64,000 bases of DNA from Morella rubra. Its lineage: Eukaryota; Streptophyta; Magnoliopsida; Fagales; Myricaceae. Below the pieces are notes generated by a model. That model ran no database searches and had not been told where the DNA came from. It saw only the letters and a list, made by a program, of their open reading frames with translations. Below are positions 48,536-59,555 of the stretch, piece by piece. The translations under genes were made by a program, and so were the position numbers. The DNA is taken from the NCBI GenBank assembly GCA_003952965.2, contig CM025849.1:6235947-6299946 (forward strand), read 5' to 3'. The first letter of the stretch is position 1. Each line of letters starts with the position of its first letter.

Positions 48536-48912
48536 GGAAAAAAGACAATTTTTTACTCACAAATTACTATATATTTTATACTTTATATTTTAAACTATCA
48601 ATTTTGACATATTATACCCTTTAACTATTAATTTTTAACACTTTACACTCTTTATCAAATTTTTAAACTAAAATTACGATAATACCTTTAATATTGTTGT
48701 CAATTAATTAATTTCTCAAGGGTATTATGGTCAAATAGAGGGTGCAAAGTATTTAATATTAGTAGTTGAGGGTGTAATATGTCAAAGTGGGTAGTTTAGG
48801 GTGTAAAATGTATAACATTGGTAGTTTGAAGGTGTAATGTCTTAAAAATGGTAGTTTAGGGTGCAATGTGTTACTACTCTGATAGTTTGTGGGTGAAAAG
48901 TGTATTTTCCCC
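48536..48912. mobile_element. Mutator-type foldback MITE (family 1)
   Basis: 377 bp, inverted arms (GGAAAAAAGACA at the left, TGTATTTTCCCC at the right), interior with the same GGGTGCAATGTGT-type repeats as 28824-29208. A 9 bp target duplication with one mismatch flanks it: TAAATATGA (48527-48535) and TAAATATAA (48913-48921). Confidence 0.8.
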
Positions 48913-49035
48913 TAAATATAATGATCTTAACCTTAAGTCCATCAGGAATGTCGATGCCGGCACTAGTGGGATAGCAAACTAATACACAACGGTCTACGAG
49001 TAGCAAAAACCAACCTTTAATCGGGTCAGCATTAC

Positions 49036-49169
49036 ATACAAAAATGTTATAAGGAGAGATTAGGATTTTAAAAAATAAATTTGACGGTCTGAATTTGACC
49101 ACCTCATTAATGAGATAAGACAAAAAGAGCTTAATTTAACTCTAATCTCTCCTTATAACATATTTGTAT
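49036..49169. mobile_element. 134 bp foldback MITE
   Basis: Long inverted repeats of about 29 bp with one mismatch; the left arm contains TGTTATAAGGAGAGATTAG and the right arm CTAATCTCTCCTTATAACA. The target duplication is not clear. Confidence 0.75.
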
Positions 49170-51157
49170 AGAATCTTTACCATAAAATCTTACCCCCTTT
49201 AATTTACCTCCTTTTTCTTTTGTCCTTTAATTGTCAAGAAAAATGAACCTTACCTAATTTGTATTATCCCTTTGCCTTTTAAACTAAAGAAACCTTAACA
49301 CAATTTGTTTGAGCTATACATATGCGAATCTGATGTAATTGTCGTTTCTATTCAATTTTTAGAGGTAGAAGACTTGCTATCCAAAACTCAAACCATTGTA
49401 TGTATCGGGAAGAACATCCACACGATTTTACCTTCATGACCTTTGATCAAAATTTTACAGCAACCATACTAGAGATTACGTTTGCATTGAAAGTTTCCAA
49501 TCGACAGTATCTCGTTGGTACTGCTGGTTCGTCGTAGAAAGAAAGAGAAGTTGCTGGTTTTTGTAGGCAAGAGAAGCTGTTGTTTTCATCGTACTTGATT
49601 TGAACCAAATAGACAAGCCACTTGTATTCATGCCAAGTGGAAGAGGTGGGTGGATTCGCCGCTCAGCGTGGGCGGGAATCCCGTTACCACCGCCAGATAG
49701 CTGGCGCCTCATCGAGGATGGAGGATGGAGGATGGAGGGGTTCTTTTCCTCGTGCAAGGCAAGGGCCCCATTAATTGGGGTACTGGGGTTGATCCTGATC
49801 CCTCCACCCATGTGCGATGGGGCCACGCAGAATTGAAGTGTGATCAAGTACCTTTTAAGTCGCCACGGGGCGCATTGTGGGAAATATGGGATTCTCAGAA
49901 CTCTACAGGTCGAGGACATTTGCATGCTATTAGTGGGTCTATGTAAACAGCTTTTCGTCAACACTTGAAAGGAATTACTGTTTAGAGACCTCGAATCTAC
50001 CCGAGTTGTAGCGTGGATATTCTTGAAATTACCATATTGAATGAAAACTACTCATGAAGTCATAATTCCAGAATTGCGAAAAGCAGACGAACTTTTGGGA
50101 ACTTCGTTTGTGCAAACAAATTATGTATTTAAGAACTATAATAATGGCTAAACTTCTTAGATTACTAAGAGAATCTAACGGGGAGATAATCACCTTCGAG
50201 AGTCTCCTAATCAGCTTGATTAGTATGAAATATATAGGGATACTACTCAACTTAAAATTTTAAGTTTATACAGTTTGGCTCAACTATGTTATATTAATCA
50301 CTCAGTACACTAATAATTTGCAGGCTCTGCATGTGTATATCCAACAATTTCTCTCTCACATGTGAGTCTATCAACGTATTAATTCACTCCTCTTTCCACG
50401 GCTTGTTTTCTAGATCCTCTCTATAGATTACACCACACAACACACTCCCCCTAAAGCAGAAGTCTCCCTATCCTAACAACTTTTTTTTTTTTCTCTCTTG
50501 AGGGCCCTCTCCTAGATCCACCTTGTACCATGCAACACAACTTACTTTTTCTTTCCATTTCACTTGAATGGAAGTCATATTCAATAGGTCACTTTTTTCT
50601 TGGGCCTGATCATTAGGATTCACCCCGTATTTTGTTCCGCACACCTTGCTCCCTTTCTCTAATGTTTATTTTTCCGATCTTATAAACTCACTTTGGATCA
50701 CACCACAATAAGCTCATTTAGAAGATAGAGACAACACTTAACCTAAAAGTTTAATATAATGGGACGTTCGTTTGTCAAAATTTTAGATAATATTCTTAAA
50801 ATTTTGATAATCTTAACTTTATCGAGATTTATTAGAATTTGTGAAAAGCAGAGTGTGTATATATAAAAGTTAAAAATTTAGGAGTATGATTATTTTACTG
50901 AAAATTTTCTTATTCCAAAATTTTAGAGAAAAGCAACTAAAACTCATTAATTATGCTACACTAACCTGCATTTAGGATGTTGATTTTTTCTAATCGTGCG
51001 ACAATATTCAGGCCTAACCATAAGAATCTGAGTAAGGGAATGGAGGTGTGTCCTATGGCGTCATCGTACGTATAACGGTATACGTAGGACATTGTACATA
51101 CGTAACACTTGACTAGATGAAGGACAATAAAGTGAAAAGAGGGGATTTGTTCACACA

Positions 51158-51180
51158 GAGAGAGAGAGAGAGAGAGAGAG
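51158..51180. repeat. GA microsatellite in the sulfotransferase 1 leader
   Basis: About 11 GA units upstream of the start. The homologous position in sulfotransferase 2 has only a short GA tract. Confidence 0.85.
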
Positions 51181-51294
51181 TCCATTCAACTTCATTTGTC
51201 CGACTCGTGTGAGGTTTCCACCTCCAATATAATTAGTTGCGAGGAAATATTTCTACTGTGTGCCGGCCGACAAGATCAGTGTCATTCTCTGATC

Positions 51295-52494
51295 ATGGAT
51301 CCAGATGATTCAACAAAGATTATACTTGACCAACTTCCGAGAGGAAGTTTCTTTGAGAACCTTGATCTCCGTCAAAGGGACGGTTTCTGGTACAGACCCC
51401 GTCACCTTGAAGCTGCGGTCGCCTGTTACTCTCGGTTTGAGGCTCGTGATGATGACGTTATTTTGGCGTCCGCTATGAAAACAGGTAGCACCTGGCTCAA
51501 AGCCCTCTGCTTTTCCATTATGCAAAGGCACTGCGGCGGGGACGGGGAGAAGAATGAGGATCTTTTGGCCGTACACCACCCTGCTTTCTATGTGCAGACC
51601 TTAGAAGTCCAGGTTTACACTGCAAACCCACCTCCTGACCTCTCAGGTATGCAGTCTCCAAGACTCTTCCACACTCACTTGCCTTATAGTGCCTTGCCTG
51701 AGTCCATTAAGAAGTCCAAGTGCAAGACTGTGTATATTACTCGGAACCCAAAAGACACTTTTGTTTCGATGTGGCATTTCTTCAACACGCGTAGGACACC
51801 CGAACAAGGTCCATATCCCTTAGAGGACGCATTCGAGAGCTTTTGCAATGGTGTCTTCCATTACGGGCCATTTTTTGACCATGTTTTACAGTACTGGAAT
51901 CAGAGCTTAAAGATGCCTCACAAAATCCTTTTCCTGAAGTACGAGGACCTACAAAGGAACCCCAAAGACCAAGTGAAAAGGCTTGCTTCATTCCTTGGAA
52001 AGCCATTTGCTGACGGGGAAGAGGTTGAGGAGTTGATACGGAAGTGTAGCTTGGAGAGGCTAAAAAACTTGGAGGTAAACAAGAAGGGGGTGGATCCTTG
52101 GGTTGGGATGCCAAACAGTGCTTTTTTCAGGAAAGGGGTTGTTGGAGACTGGGAAAACGTCTTAACACCAGAAATGAACGACCGCCTTGATCAAATTACT
52201 TGCATGAAACTGAAGGGCTCGGGCTTAGATCTTGTGCATGATGCTACTACTTGCAAGAAACTGGAGGGCTCTGGCTTAGATCTTGAGCATGATGCAACTA
52301 CTTGCATGAAACTGGAGGGCTCTGGCTTAGATCTTGAGCATGATGCAACTACTTGCATGAAACTGGAGACGTCTGGCTTAGATCTGGTGCATGATGCAGC
52401 TACTACCATGAACCTGGAGGGGTCTGGCCGCTCAGATCTTATGCATGATGAAATTACTTGCATGAAACCAGAGGCTAGAGGGGATCCAGCTTAG
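51295..52494 (+). CDS. cytosolic sulfotransferase with C-terminal 17-residue repeats (SOT-1)
   Basis: Intronless, 399 aa from the ATG at 51295; the frame is open further upstream but has no ATG there. Plant cytosolic sulfotransferases move sulfate from PAPS to hydroxyl groups of small molecules such as flavonoids, brassinosteroids, jasmonates or glucosinolate precursors; the substrate here is unknown. PAPS-binding loop at 58-70 (ASAMKTGSTWLKA), catalytic His128 in HTHLP, 3'-phosphate motif YITRNPKDTFVSMWHF at 147-162, and RKGVVGDW at 279-286. Family members normally end soon after a KLxGSGL motif. Here that motif (about 304-312) is followed by a tandem array of 17-residue units, five full and one partial, adding about 86 residues. 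Paralogue at 61274-62419. Confidence 0.94.
   Translation: MDPDDSTKIILDQLPRGSFFENLDLRQRDGFWYRPRHLEAAVACYSRFEARDDDVILASAMKTGSTWLKALCFSIMQRHCGGDGEKNEDLLAVHHPAFYVQTLEVQVYTANPPPDLSGMQSPRLFHTHLPYSALPESIKKSKCKTVYITRNPKDTFVSMWHFFNTRRTPEQGPYPLEDAFESFCNGVFHYGPFFDHVLQYWNQSLKMPHKILFLKYEDLQRNPKDQVKRLASFLGKPFADGEEVEELIRKCSLERLKNLEVNKKGVDPWVGMPNSAFFRKGVVGDWENVLTPEMNDRLDQITCMKLKGSGLDLVHDATTCKKLEGSGLDLEHDATTCMKLEGSGLDLEHDATTCMKLETSGLDLVHDAATTMNLEGSGRSDLMHDEITCMKPEARGDPA
52201..52494 (+). repeat. 51 bp coding tandem repeat at the SOT-1 C-terminus
   Basis: Each unit encodes about TCMKLEGSGLDLEHDAT; units 1-4 are 17 residues, unit 5 is 18 (GRSDL), and a sixth is partial. Units 2-4 are very similar in DNA. The first unit grows out of the family's normal terminal motif. 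Confidence 0.92.
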
Positions 52495-54576
52495 ATCTTG
52501 TGAATGATGCTCTACCGCATTGCGTTGCTCTACCTCAGTAAAACTAATTCACTGCTGCCATGCAATAGTAAAAGGCTTGAATAAGAATAAGAGATGCTGC
52601 TTTCGATGTTAGAGCAGTGACCTTGTTGCATTTCGTCTTTGAGATGCCAAAATCTTTGTTTATCAGTCGACTTCTTTTTTATTCTTCCTTCTTTTGATGG
52701 TACGATAAGAAAAGAACTGCTAAATTAATGTGAGTAGTACTGTTGCATTTCAGATATTGTGTTGTTTCCGCGGTCTCATAGTTCATGGCTTTATACAAAA
52801 TTGATCGAATGGCAGAAGCGAAAAAGGAGAAGTTGATGTGTTTGAGTGTTTCCATATTTCTGGTTGCTGCAAACGAAATTTGGATTTCGTTTTTCTTTTT
52901 CTTTTTTTGTTAAGATTTGTTGCCTATAGGTGAAGAATATTCCCCAAACACCTCACTGCATTGCGCTCTATTCCGAAAAAAAGGACTGAAGGAGATGGAG
53001 GAGGTGACAAGCCAGCTGTATTCTCAGCAAACTCAGTGACGATAATAACTGTTGTGATTAGTCTCAATCCGTGTTAAAAGGAGGGATGATCAGTTTATAA
53101 ATTTGAGAAAAAACTTTGAGATTGTCGATCTCAGTCCAGGTGTTCAATTTATAAGTCATCAACCGTGGCAATGGGCAAGAGAGACAAATACGAATGGACT
53201 GCACATGATGTGTCACTATCCATCCATGGTGCGGCATCCTACGAAAACTGTAGGTGGAACTTTTTGTGAAATTGTTTATTTTCTCTTTTCTTGGAGTTGT
53301 CTTTGTAATGCTTTTGCCTTCATTTTTGCTCTGGAAAAAGAGGAAAAGCTTTAACTTTAGGCTTCGAAACTTTGATCTGAAAAAATAAAGACATTAATAT
53401 TGGTGGGCAAAAAGTAGGCCTTACTCTTCGATTAAAGAAGAGCACTGAAATCCAACTTAATTAGGGGCTTCACACAAACATTGAACTGGAACAACTCAAA
53501 CTACTTTTCCTACATGGACAAGACTACTTGTTCACTCGTGATATCAGAGAGACCCTACCTTTTCCAACATCGCATTAGCCAAAACTTTTCACCCATGTGA
53601 TGGGATTTTTTTTAATCCACCCAGATGGGATTTAGTTGTCTGTTTTATGCCAAATGACTTCAAGATCAAAAAGGACATTATTTATAGAAGAAACGCAGGA
53701 AAAATAATAATTCAAAATTGCAGTCACAGCTTGGATCAAATGCCACGAGTGCCAATGGGTATATAGACACATTGCAAGGGGGCAACGTTAACTGAACTTT
53801 ACTGTGAAATGGGATGATTAAAAAAAAAAAACTGTGAAATGGAATGGAGGAAATTAGACAGCAATGACTTAGGGGTCTCCTTATTGGACGACAAATTGTT
53901 TAAGATAAGATACCAGTTACATCTTGAAAAGACAACCAGCAGTGTAGCTCTCATCTATGAATCAAAGAACTCGCTTAGGGACCCAAAAAAAAAAAAAAGA
54001 GAGAAGAAAAAAAAGAAAAGAAAAAGGAACAATTATGTGGGTTCTGATAACTGTTTAATAACCATGAAGTGAAGGTGATACCAGTGGATGAAGTCTTTGT
54101 AAATGTGTCGAACGAAGCAAGATGCTTGGAAAGGTAAAACATGACCATTGACCTCCAATTCAATTTAGAAAAAAAAAAAAAAAAAGACCTCCAATTCATA
54201 TTAGATCAAATTAGCCAAAACCAAAAATATGGTATACTCGGTGCTGCGGACGTTCTTGCAGACGAGGCAGCATGCACTGAGATGCTATGGCAGCTCCTCG
54301 TGCGGCATAATGGCATGCGATTCTAGTTATACCCATTGGTCGATGATTGGAGAGGACTCAATGGCTACTCTTTTAAAACTCCGATACTGTTTGGAATTAA
54401 AAGTCAACATTATCTTTCCATTGGATTCTCCGAGCCACTGCCCGACAGGGATCTCACAACTCTTCAACAGCTCAGTAGTCTGATTAGTCATCAATTCCAG
54501 AAAGAGAGGAAAAGAGAGAGATATGAAGGTCCCGACCCCGTAGAAAGCTGACGAAAGTGGAGAGTTAAAGAGCTCG
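52495..54576. other. intergenic downstream of SOT-1
   Basis: About 52495-52985 is the 3' flank shared with SOT-2. The rest holds A-rich runs (53980-54025, 54170-54185) and unassigned open stretches near 54230-54550 that I could not link to any family. No gene is supported. Confidence 0.5.
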
Positions 54577-55496
54577 TTTTTTTTCTCTTTTTTTTTCAAG
54601 GATGTTTATAATATTAATAAGAAAAAGATTACAAGGAAAAAGTTCAAGGAGGATCACTGACTCCATAAGTCCAGATTGAGCGATACATTAATGAAGGGGG
54701 AATGTGATCACTGAAGTGATTGTTCGCAGCACATTGCGTCAAAACATGCGCCCTTGAGTTATCAACTCGATTAATTTTTCTAGCTGTCCAAGAAGAAAAG
54801 GAGAGAGAATAGAAATAGAGTTAGAAATGATATTTAAAATGGAACAGTTAACATCAAGTTCCTCAAGTCGAAGAGCTTGCTGCAACAATGCTTGAATCTC
54901 CTTCAAGAGCAACACTACGAAATTGAAAATTCGCTGCCATAAAGGATGCTAACTTAGCTACTAAGTAGGCTGCAGAAGCTTCAGCTATAAAAGGATCAGA
55001 GATGGAGGGAGGAATCCCTGTTGTTGCTGCAATAATAGAGTTTTGAGGATCAAGACAGATTGCAGCTGCCATAGAGAATTGCCTACGAACTGCGGCATCA
55101 AATTGAAATCTGAATTCAGGTTCCTGCAATTGAATGAGCATTGGCTCGAGAACAAGGACATTAGTGTTGCCAAGCACCTGAATATTCATGACATAGACTC
55201 AATATTTTATGTGAAACTTTTTTGAGAGGGTCAATTTTTATGGCTAGATGGAGACGAACTTTGTTGCGGAGGATCCAAACCTGATCAAAGGCTCGTTGAC
55301 ATACAGATAAAAGGGGTTGGCGGAAAGAGCAAAGGAGAGATTTTCCTTTCAATAAAATTGAAAAAAGCCATGAAACTTGGATACTTTTTCCTACTCCGCG
55401 CTGAGCCCACTGCGACCATGTTAGCGTGATAATTTGGAGAGATTTCTGCCAATTTTCTGAGAAGGAAGATCTCCTCAAATCAAGATGAATGAAATT
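54577..55496 (-). mobile_element. 5'-truncated LINE-type element, RNase H (RVT_3) end
   Basis: Minus strand, ending in an A-run (T-run on plus at 54577-54596). Recognisable order: a FDQVWILRNKVRLHLA stretch, KILSLCHEYSGAWQH, the RNase H core beginning FRFQFDAAVRRQFSMAAAI with AEASAAYL and EGDSS, and a tail ARKINRVDNSRAH before a stop. The acidic Asp/Glu/Asp positions of RNase H are present. The frame changes near 55165 and near 54865, so it is not one open protein. The upstream end stops at the copia element. A relic of a LINE ORF2 is likelier than a host RNase H-like gene. Confidence 0.75.
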
Positions 55497-55653
55497 TGTG
55501 TAATCAACCTTAATTAAATGATTATGTATTAATTGGTTACCTTGTATAGTTGTCTCCTCCTCCTATAAAAGGATGGCTCCTTGTACAGTTTAGACACACA
55601 TAAGAATATACAAAGTATTCTTCTCTTTCTCTCTCTTGTCTCTTATTTCAACA
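55497..55653 (+). repeat. 5' LTR of the copia fossil
   Basis: About 157 bp, starting TGTG and ending CA, directly followed by the primer-binding-site-like sequence. The right half matches the 3' remnant. The start is inferred from the TG and is less certain than the end. Confidence 0.65.
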
Positions 55654-58600
55654 TAGCATTAAAGCAAGGTTCTAATCCTCGGCTCTCTGTTATCACGATC
55701 TAATCTCATCTCTTTTCACTTCGACACTCATGGTGGCCACTGGCGACATGGACAAATCCGGTGTTTTGTCCTCCACCTCTATTATTATTGAGCTAACCAC
55801 CAAAATGGCTGAAGTTTTGACCAAAATCCAGTCGCCAATCACAACTACCGAGACTTCTACTACTCCTATTTGCATTAAGTTGGACGGCACCAACTATGCC
55901 CTCTGGTCCTAGATTGTTGAAATGTATATCTTTGGCAAAGACAAATTGGGCTATATTATGGTGACTTTCCCCAACCACCCCAAACTGATCAATCTTTTTG
56001 CAAATGACACACTGACAATTTCATTGTCAAAGGCTGGCTAATTAACTCCATGGACCCATCATTAATCAGCAACTTCATACGATTTCCAACTGCGAAGCTC
56101 GTTTGGGTCTCTATTGCTACCATCTATTTTAAAGGCAATGATACCTTTTAGGTATATGACCTTTGGTGACGTGTGACCCGTCTTCGACAGATAGGTAGCT
56201 CTCTTGAGAAATTCTACAAAAATCTTCAAGGTCTCTAGCATGAGATCGATTTTCGTCGCTCAAATCCGATGGAATGTCCAGCTGATATTAAGCACTACAA
56301 TTCCATCCTTCAGGAGGACTTTGTGTATGTTTTCATCGATGGTCTTGATGACCGATTGGACAAAATTTGAGGTGATGTTCTCTAGTTGCATCATTTTCCC
56401 ATTGTTGAACAAGCATAAGCCCATGTCATGAGGGAGGCCATTCGGTAATCTGTAATGGGCATGGGTAGCATTGCAACTACACCTGGAGTGGTCCTACCTT
56501 CCAAGAGTCTCTAGTTGGGTCCATTGACCTCCTCCTTTGCTAGATCATCCACTCAGGGCGGTGGAAAATCCTCTAAGTCCTACACACTAAATGATGGTTC
56601 AAAGTGCTCTCATTACAGCAATACAAGACATACTTGTGGAAACTACTTCCAATTGCATGGGTGTCCTAATTGGTGGAACGAACAACAAGCCTAGAAATGC
56701 CAAGATGCTATTGGCCCAATGGAGGCATGGGAAAGGCTATCGCTGCTGCTATAGAGCCTCATCTCTCTTTGACACCACCTGTCAACTCTTTCCAAGATGC
56801 ATTTTCTCTCTCAGATCTAGGTATCTTTGGCCATGCTTTATTTATTTCTCACAGCGATGGAGATCATGGAACTTGGCTGCTTGATTCTGGGGCCACCGAC
56901 CACATAAAGTTTGATGCCACCTATTTTTTGCACACCTCCCCGTAAAGGCGCATAAGTATTGCCAATGCGAATGGCGTCGTTTCCCTAGTTACAGGGGCTG
57001 ACACTATGACCTTATCTCCGCATCTCCAATTATCTAATATCTTACTACATATCTCAATTTTGTTGTATCCATATATCCTACATTTTGTCTGCTTCAAGAT
57101 ATTCTAACAAAGGAGATCATTGGGCATGGTACTAAAAGGGGAGATTTATACTACATGGATGATTTTAGTACAGGTCGAGCACATCACATGACCCATCCAA
57201 TTGGCACCAAAGAGAGACAGCTTTAGCTTTGGTATTGTCTTCTGGGCCTACCATCCTTCACTTATATGAAGCATTTATTCCCAAATCCATTTTCTCATTT
57301 GCAGAACCATGACCTTCAATGTGATACTTGCATTTTAGTTAAAATTCATTGAGTTTCGTACCCGGTGAGAATAAATAAAAGTGATGTTCCCTTTGCTTTA
57401 ATTCATCTTGATGTGTAAGGTCTTTCTCCAGTTCCTTCTATGTTTGGCATACGTTGGTTTGTGATTTTTGTGGATGATTGTACACAGATGACTTTGCTCT
57501 ATCTGCTGAAATATAAGGACAAGGTACTGAGTGTGTTCCAAACCTTCCATGTTATGGTTCAAACTCAGTACTCGAGCAACATTTAAACTATCCACTCAGA
57601 TAATTGCGGTGAATACGTTAATTATTGTTTTCAAGATTATTTTTGACACCATGATCTTCTTCATAAAATCTCTTGCTCACTAACCTCTCAACAAAATGGG
57701 GTTGTTGAAAGAAAATAAAATAAAATAGATATATTCTTGAAACTTCTCGTGCTCTCTTACTTAGAGCTCATGTGCCCAACTGGCATTAGGGTGATGTCGA
57801 TGCCACTACAATATATTTACTCAATCATATGGCATCCAAAGTCTTGAACTTTAAGAATCATCTCCAAGTTTTTTCAACTTACGTGACCTTGCCCACTATT
57901 TTGATGATCTCTCCCAGGATCTTTGGATGTCTTGCCTGTGTACATCTTTACAAGAACCAACGCACAAAGCTGGACCCTTGTACGGTCCGTTGTCATTTAT
58001 TTAGGTATGTGTCACATCAAAAAGGCAAGCGGTGCTATGATCCTACCACCAAACGCACCTATATGACTATGGATGTCACTTTCCTCGAATCTGACACTTT
58101 TTATTCTCCTTCGCTATCTAATTCTTCTCTTCATATGGAGAATTGAGATGAAGAGACAAATTGGTTGAGACCAGACTAGGCAAATATTCATGAAAAAGAA
58201 GTGGTGATCAATGAAGAATCATATAGAGGGCCTCATGCGCCTTCAGAAGTACCAAGAGTGGAGCCTTTGACATCTGAAACTGAAATAGAAGTCCCTCACT
58301 CCTCAATACCCGAAAATGCATCTCCTGAGAGTGGTCCTAAGGTAAGCACTCCTAGCACTATACTATCTAATGATATGAATACCCCTACTAGATACAACTT
58401 ACCTTTCAGGCATAATCAGGGCAAGCCACCAAACAAATATTCACTAGACATCAAGGAATGAAGGTCAAAGTACCCAATTGCCAACTATGTGTCCACCAAG
58501 AAGCTATCTGAACCTCTCAAGACATTTGCGCACGAGTTAGCTCCTTGACATATTCCCACTAGCATTCAAGAAGTCTTAACAAATCCAAAGTGGACTCAGG

Positions 58601-59496
58601 CGATAAAGGAAGAAATAGAGGCATTGATGAAGAACAAGACATGGACTTTAGTACCATTACTAGAAGGACAAAAAATTGCGGGATGAAAATGGGTATTCTC
58701 CATCAAACACAAGGCCAATGGATCTATTGAAAGATACAAAGCGAGACTGGTAACAAAGGGTTATACATAAACTTATGGCATCGATTATTAGGAAACTTTC
58801 TCACCAGTAGCCAAGCTAAATATTGTTAGAGTTTCTCTTGTAGCAAACCTTGATTGGCCTTTGCATCGATTTGATGTAAAGAGTGCATTCCTCCCCAGCG
58901 ATCTTGAGGAAGAGGTTTACATGGATGTTCTTCCAGGCTATGCGACATCTTCAGAAACTAAAGTGGCATGTAAATTACAGCGAACATTATACGGATCGTA
59001 ACAATCACCTCAAGCCCGGTTTGGACTATGCAGATTCGCAATGAAGAAATATGACTTCCCACAAAGTAACTCGGATCATACACTATTTCTAAAGCATCAG
59101 CTGGACAAGGTAACTGCTTTGATTGTTTATGTAGATGACATGACAATCACAGGGGATGATGTAGAAGAGATATCCATACTTCATAAATAATTAACAACTG
59201 AATTCGAAATAAAGAACTTAGGAGGACTAAAGTATTTTTCTGAGAATTGAAGTTGCGAGATCAAAACAAGGGATATTTCTTTCCCGATGAAAATATGTGC
59301 TAGACTTACTATCAGAGGCGGGATTGCTGAAGTGTAAACCTGCAAACACTCCAATTGTTCAAAATCACAAACTTGATGAATATTCAATTCAAGTATCAAC
59401 GGACAAAGAAAGGTACTAAAGACTAGTACAAAAACTTATAAACCGCTCTCGTACTCGCCCCGATATAGCATATATTATGACAGTAGTAAGTCAATT

Positions 59497-59555
59497 TATA
59501 CACTAAAATATACGAAGCATTCTTCTTTTTCTCTGTATTATCTCTTATTTCAATG
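59497..59555 (+). repeat. 3' LTR remnant of the copia fossil
   Basis: Matches the right third of the 5' LTR (ATATAC-AAG-ATTCTTCT followed by TCTCTTATTTCAA) with several differences, in agreement with long divergence. Confidence 0.7.

Larger units (their letters stand above)
46724..51294. other. intergenic between the peptide gene and sulfotransferase 1
   Basis: No gene is supported. Contains a family 1 Mutator-type MITE, a 134 bp foldback element, a 27 bp direct repeat (47814-47840 and 48976-49002), and unassigned sequence around 49480-49960 where long overlapping frames occur on both strands without family resemblance. About 50960-51294 is the leader and promoter region shared with sulfotransferase 2. 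Confidence 0.5.
55497..59555 (+). mobile_element. fossil Ty1/copia LTR retrotransposon
   Basis: About 4.06 kb, plus orientation. Parts in order: a short 5' LTR, a primer-binding site resembling the initiator-Met tRNA type, a gag region with a zinc-knuckle trace, a protease with the copia DSGATDH signature, an integrase region, a reverse transcriptase with YVDDM, and a short 3' LTR remnant. The gene order (integrase before reverse transcriptase) identifies copia. It is broken, with well over ten disabling changes spread throughout, and no complete protein. The level of decay suggests an old insertion. It abuts a LINE-type fragment on its left. Confidence 0.9.

Noticed and set aside
49476-49964. 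162-residue minus-strand frame, with plus-strand frames over the same DNA
   Set aside because: Long by chance in a GC-richer patch; the frames on both strands have no recognisable domain, and the track starts are not all ATG.
51196-51294. N-terminal extension of SOT-1 upstream of the ATG
   Set aside because: The open frame begins at TTG, not ATG; the first ATG is at 51295 and aligns with SOT-2 at 61274. The extended SOT-2 frames likewise begin at non-ATG codons.
52191-52463. Minus-strand frame with a 17-residue repeat (Cys/Ser/Arg-rich)
   Set aside because: Antisense reading of the 51 bp sulfotransferase repeat; periodicity in all frames is expected. Same for 62173-62391.
53839-54326. Lys-rich and hydrophobic frames
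   Set aside because: Generated by A-rich runs; low-complexity artefacts.
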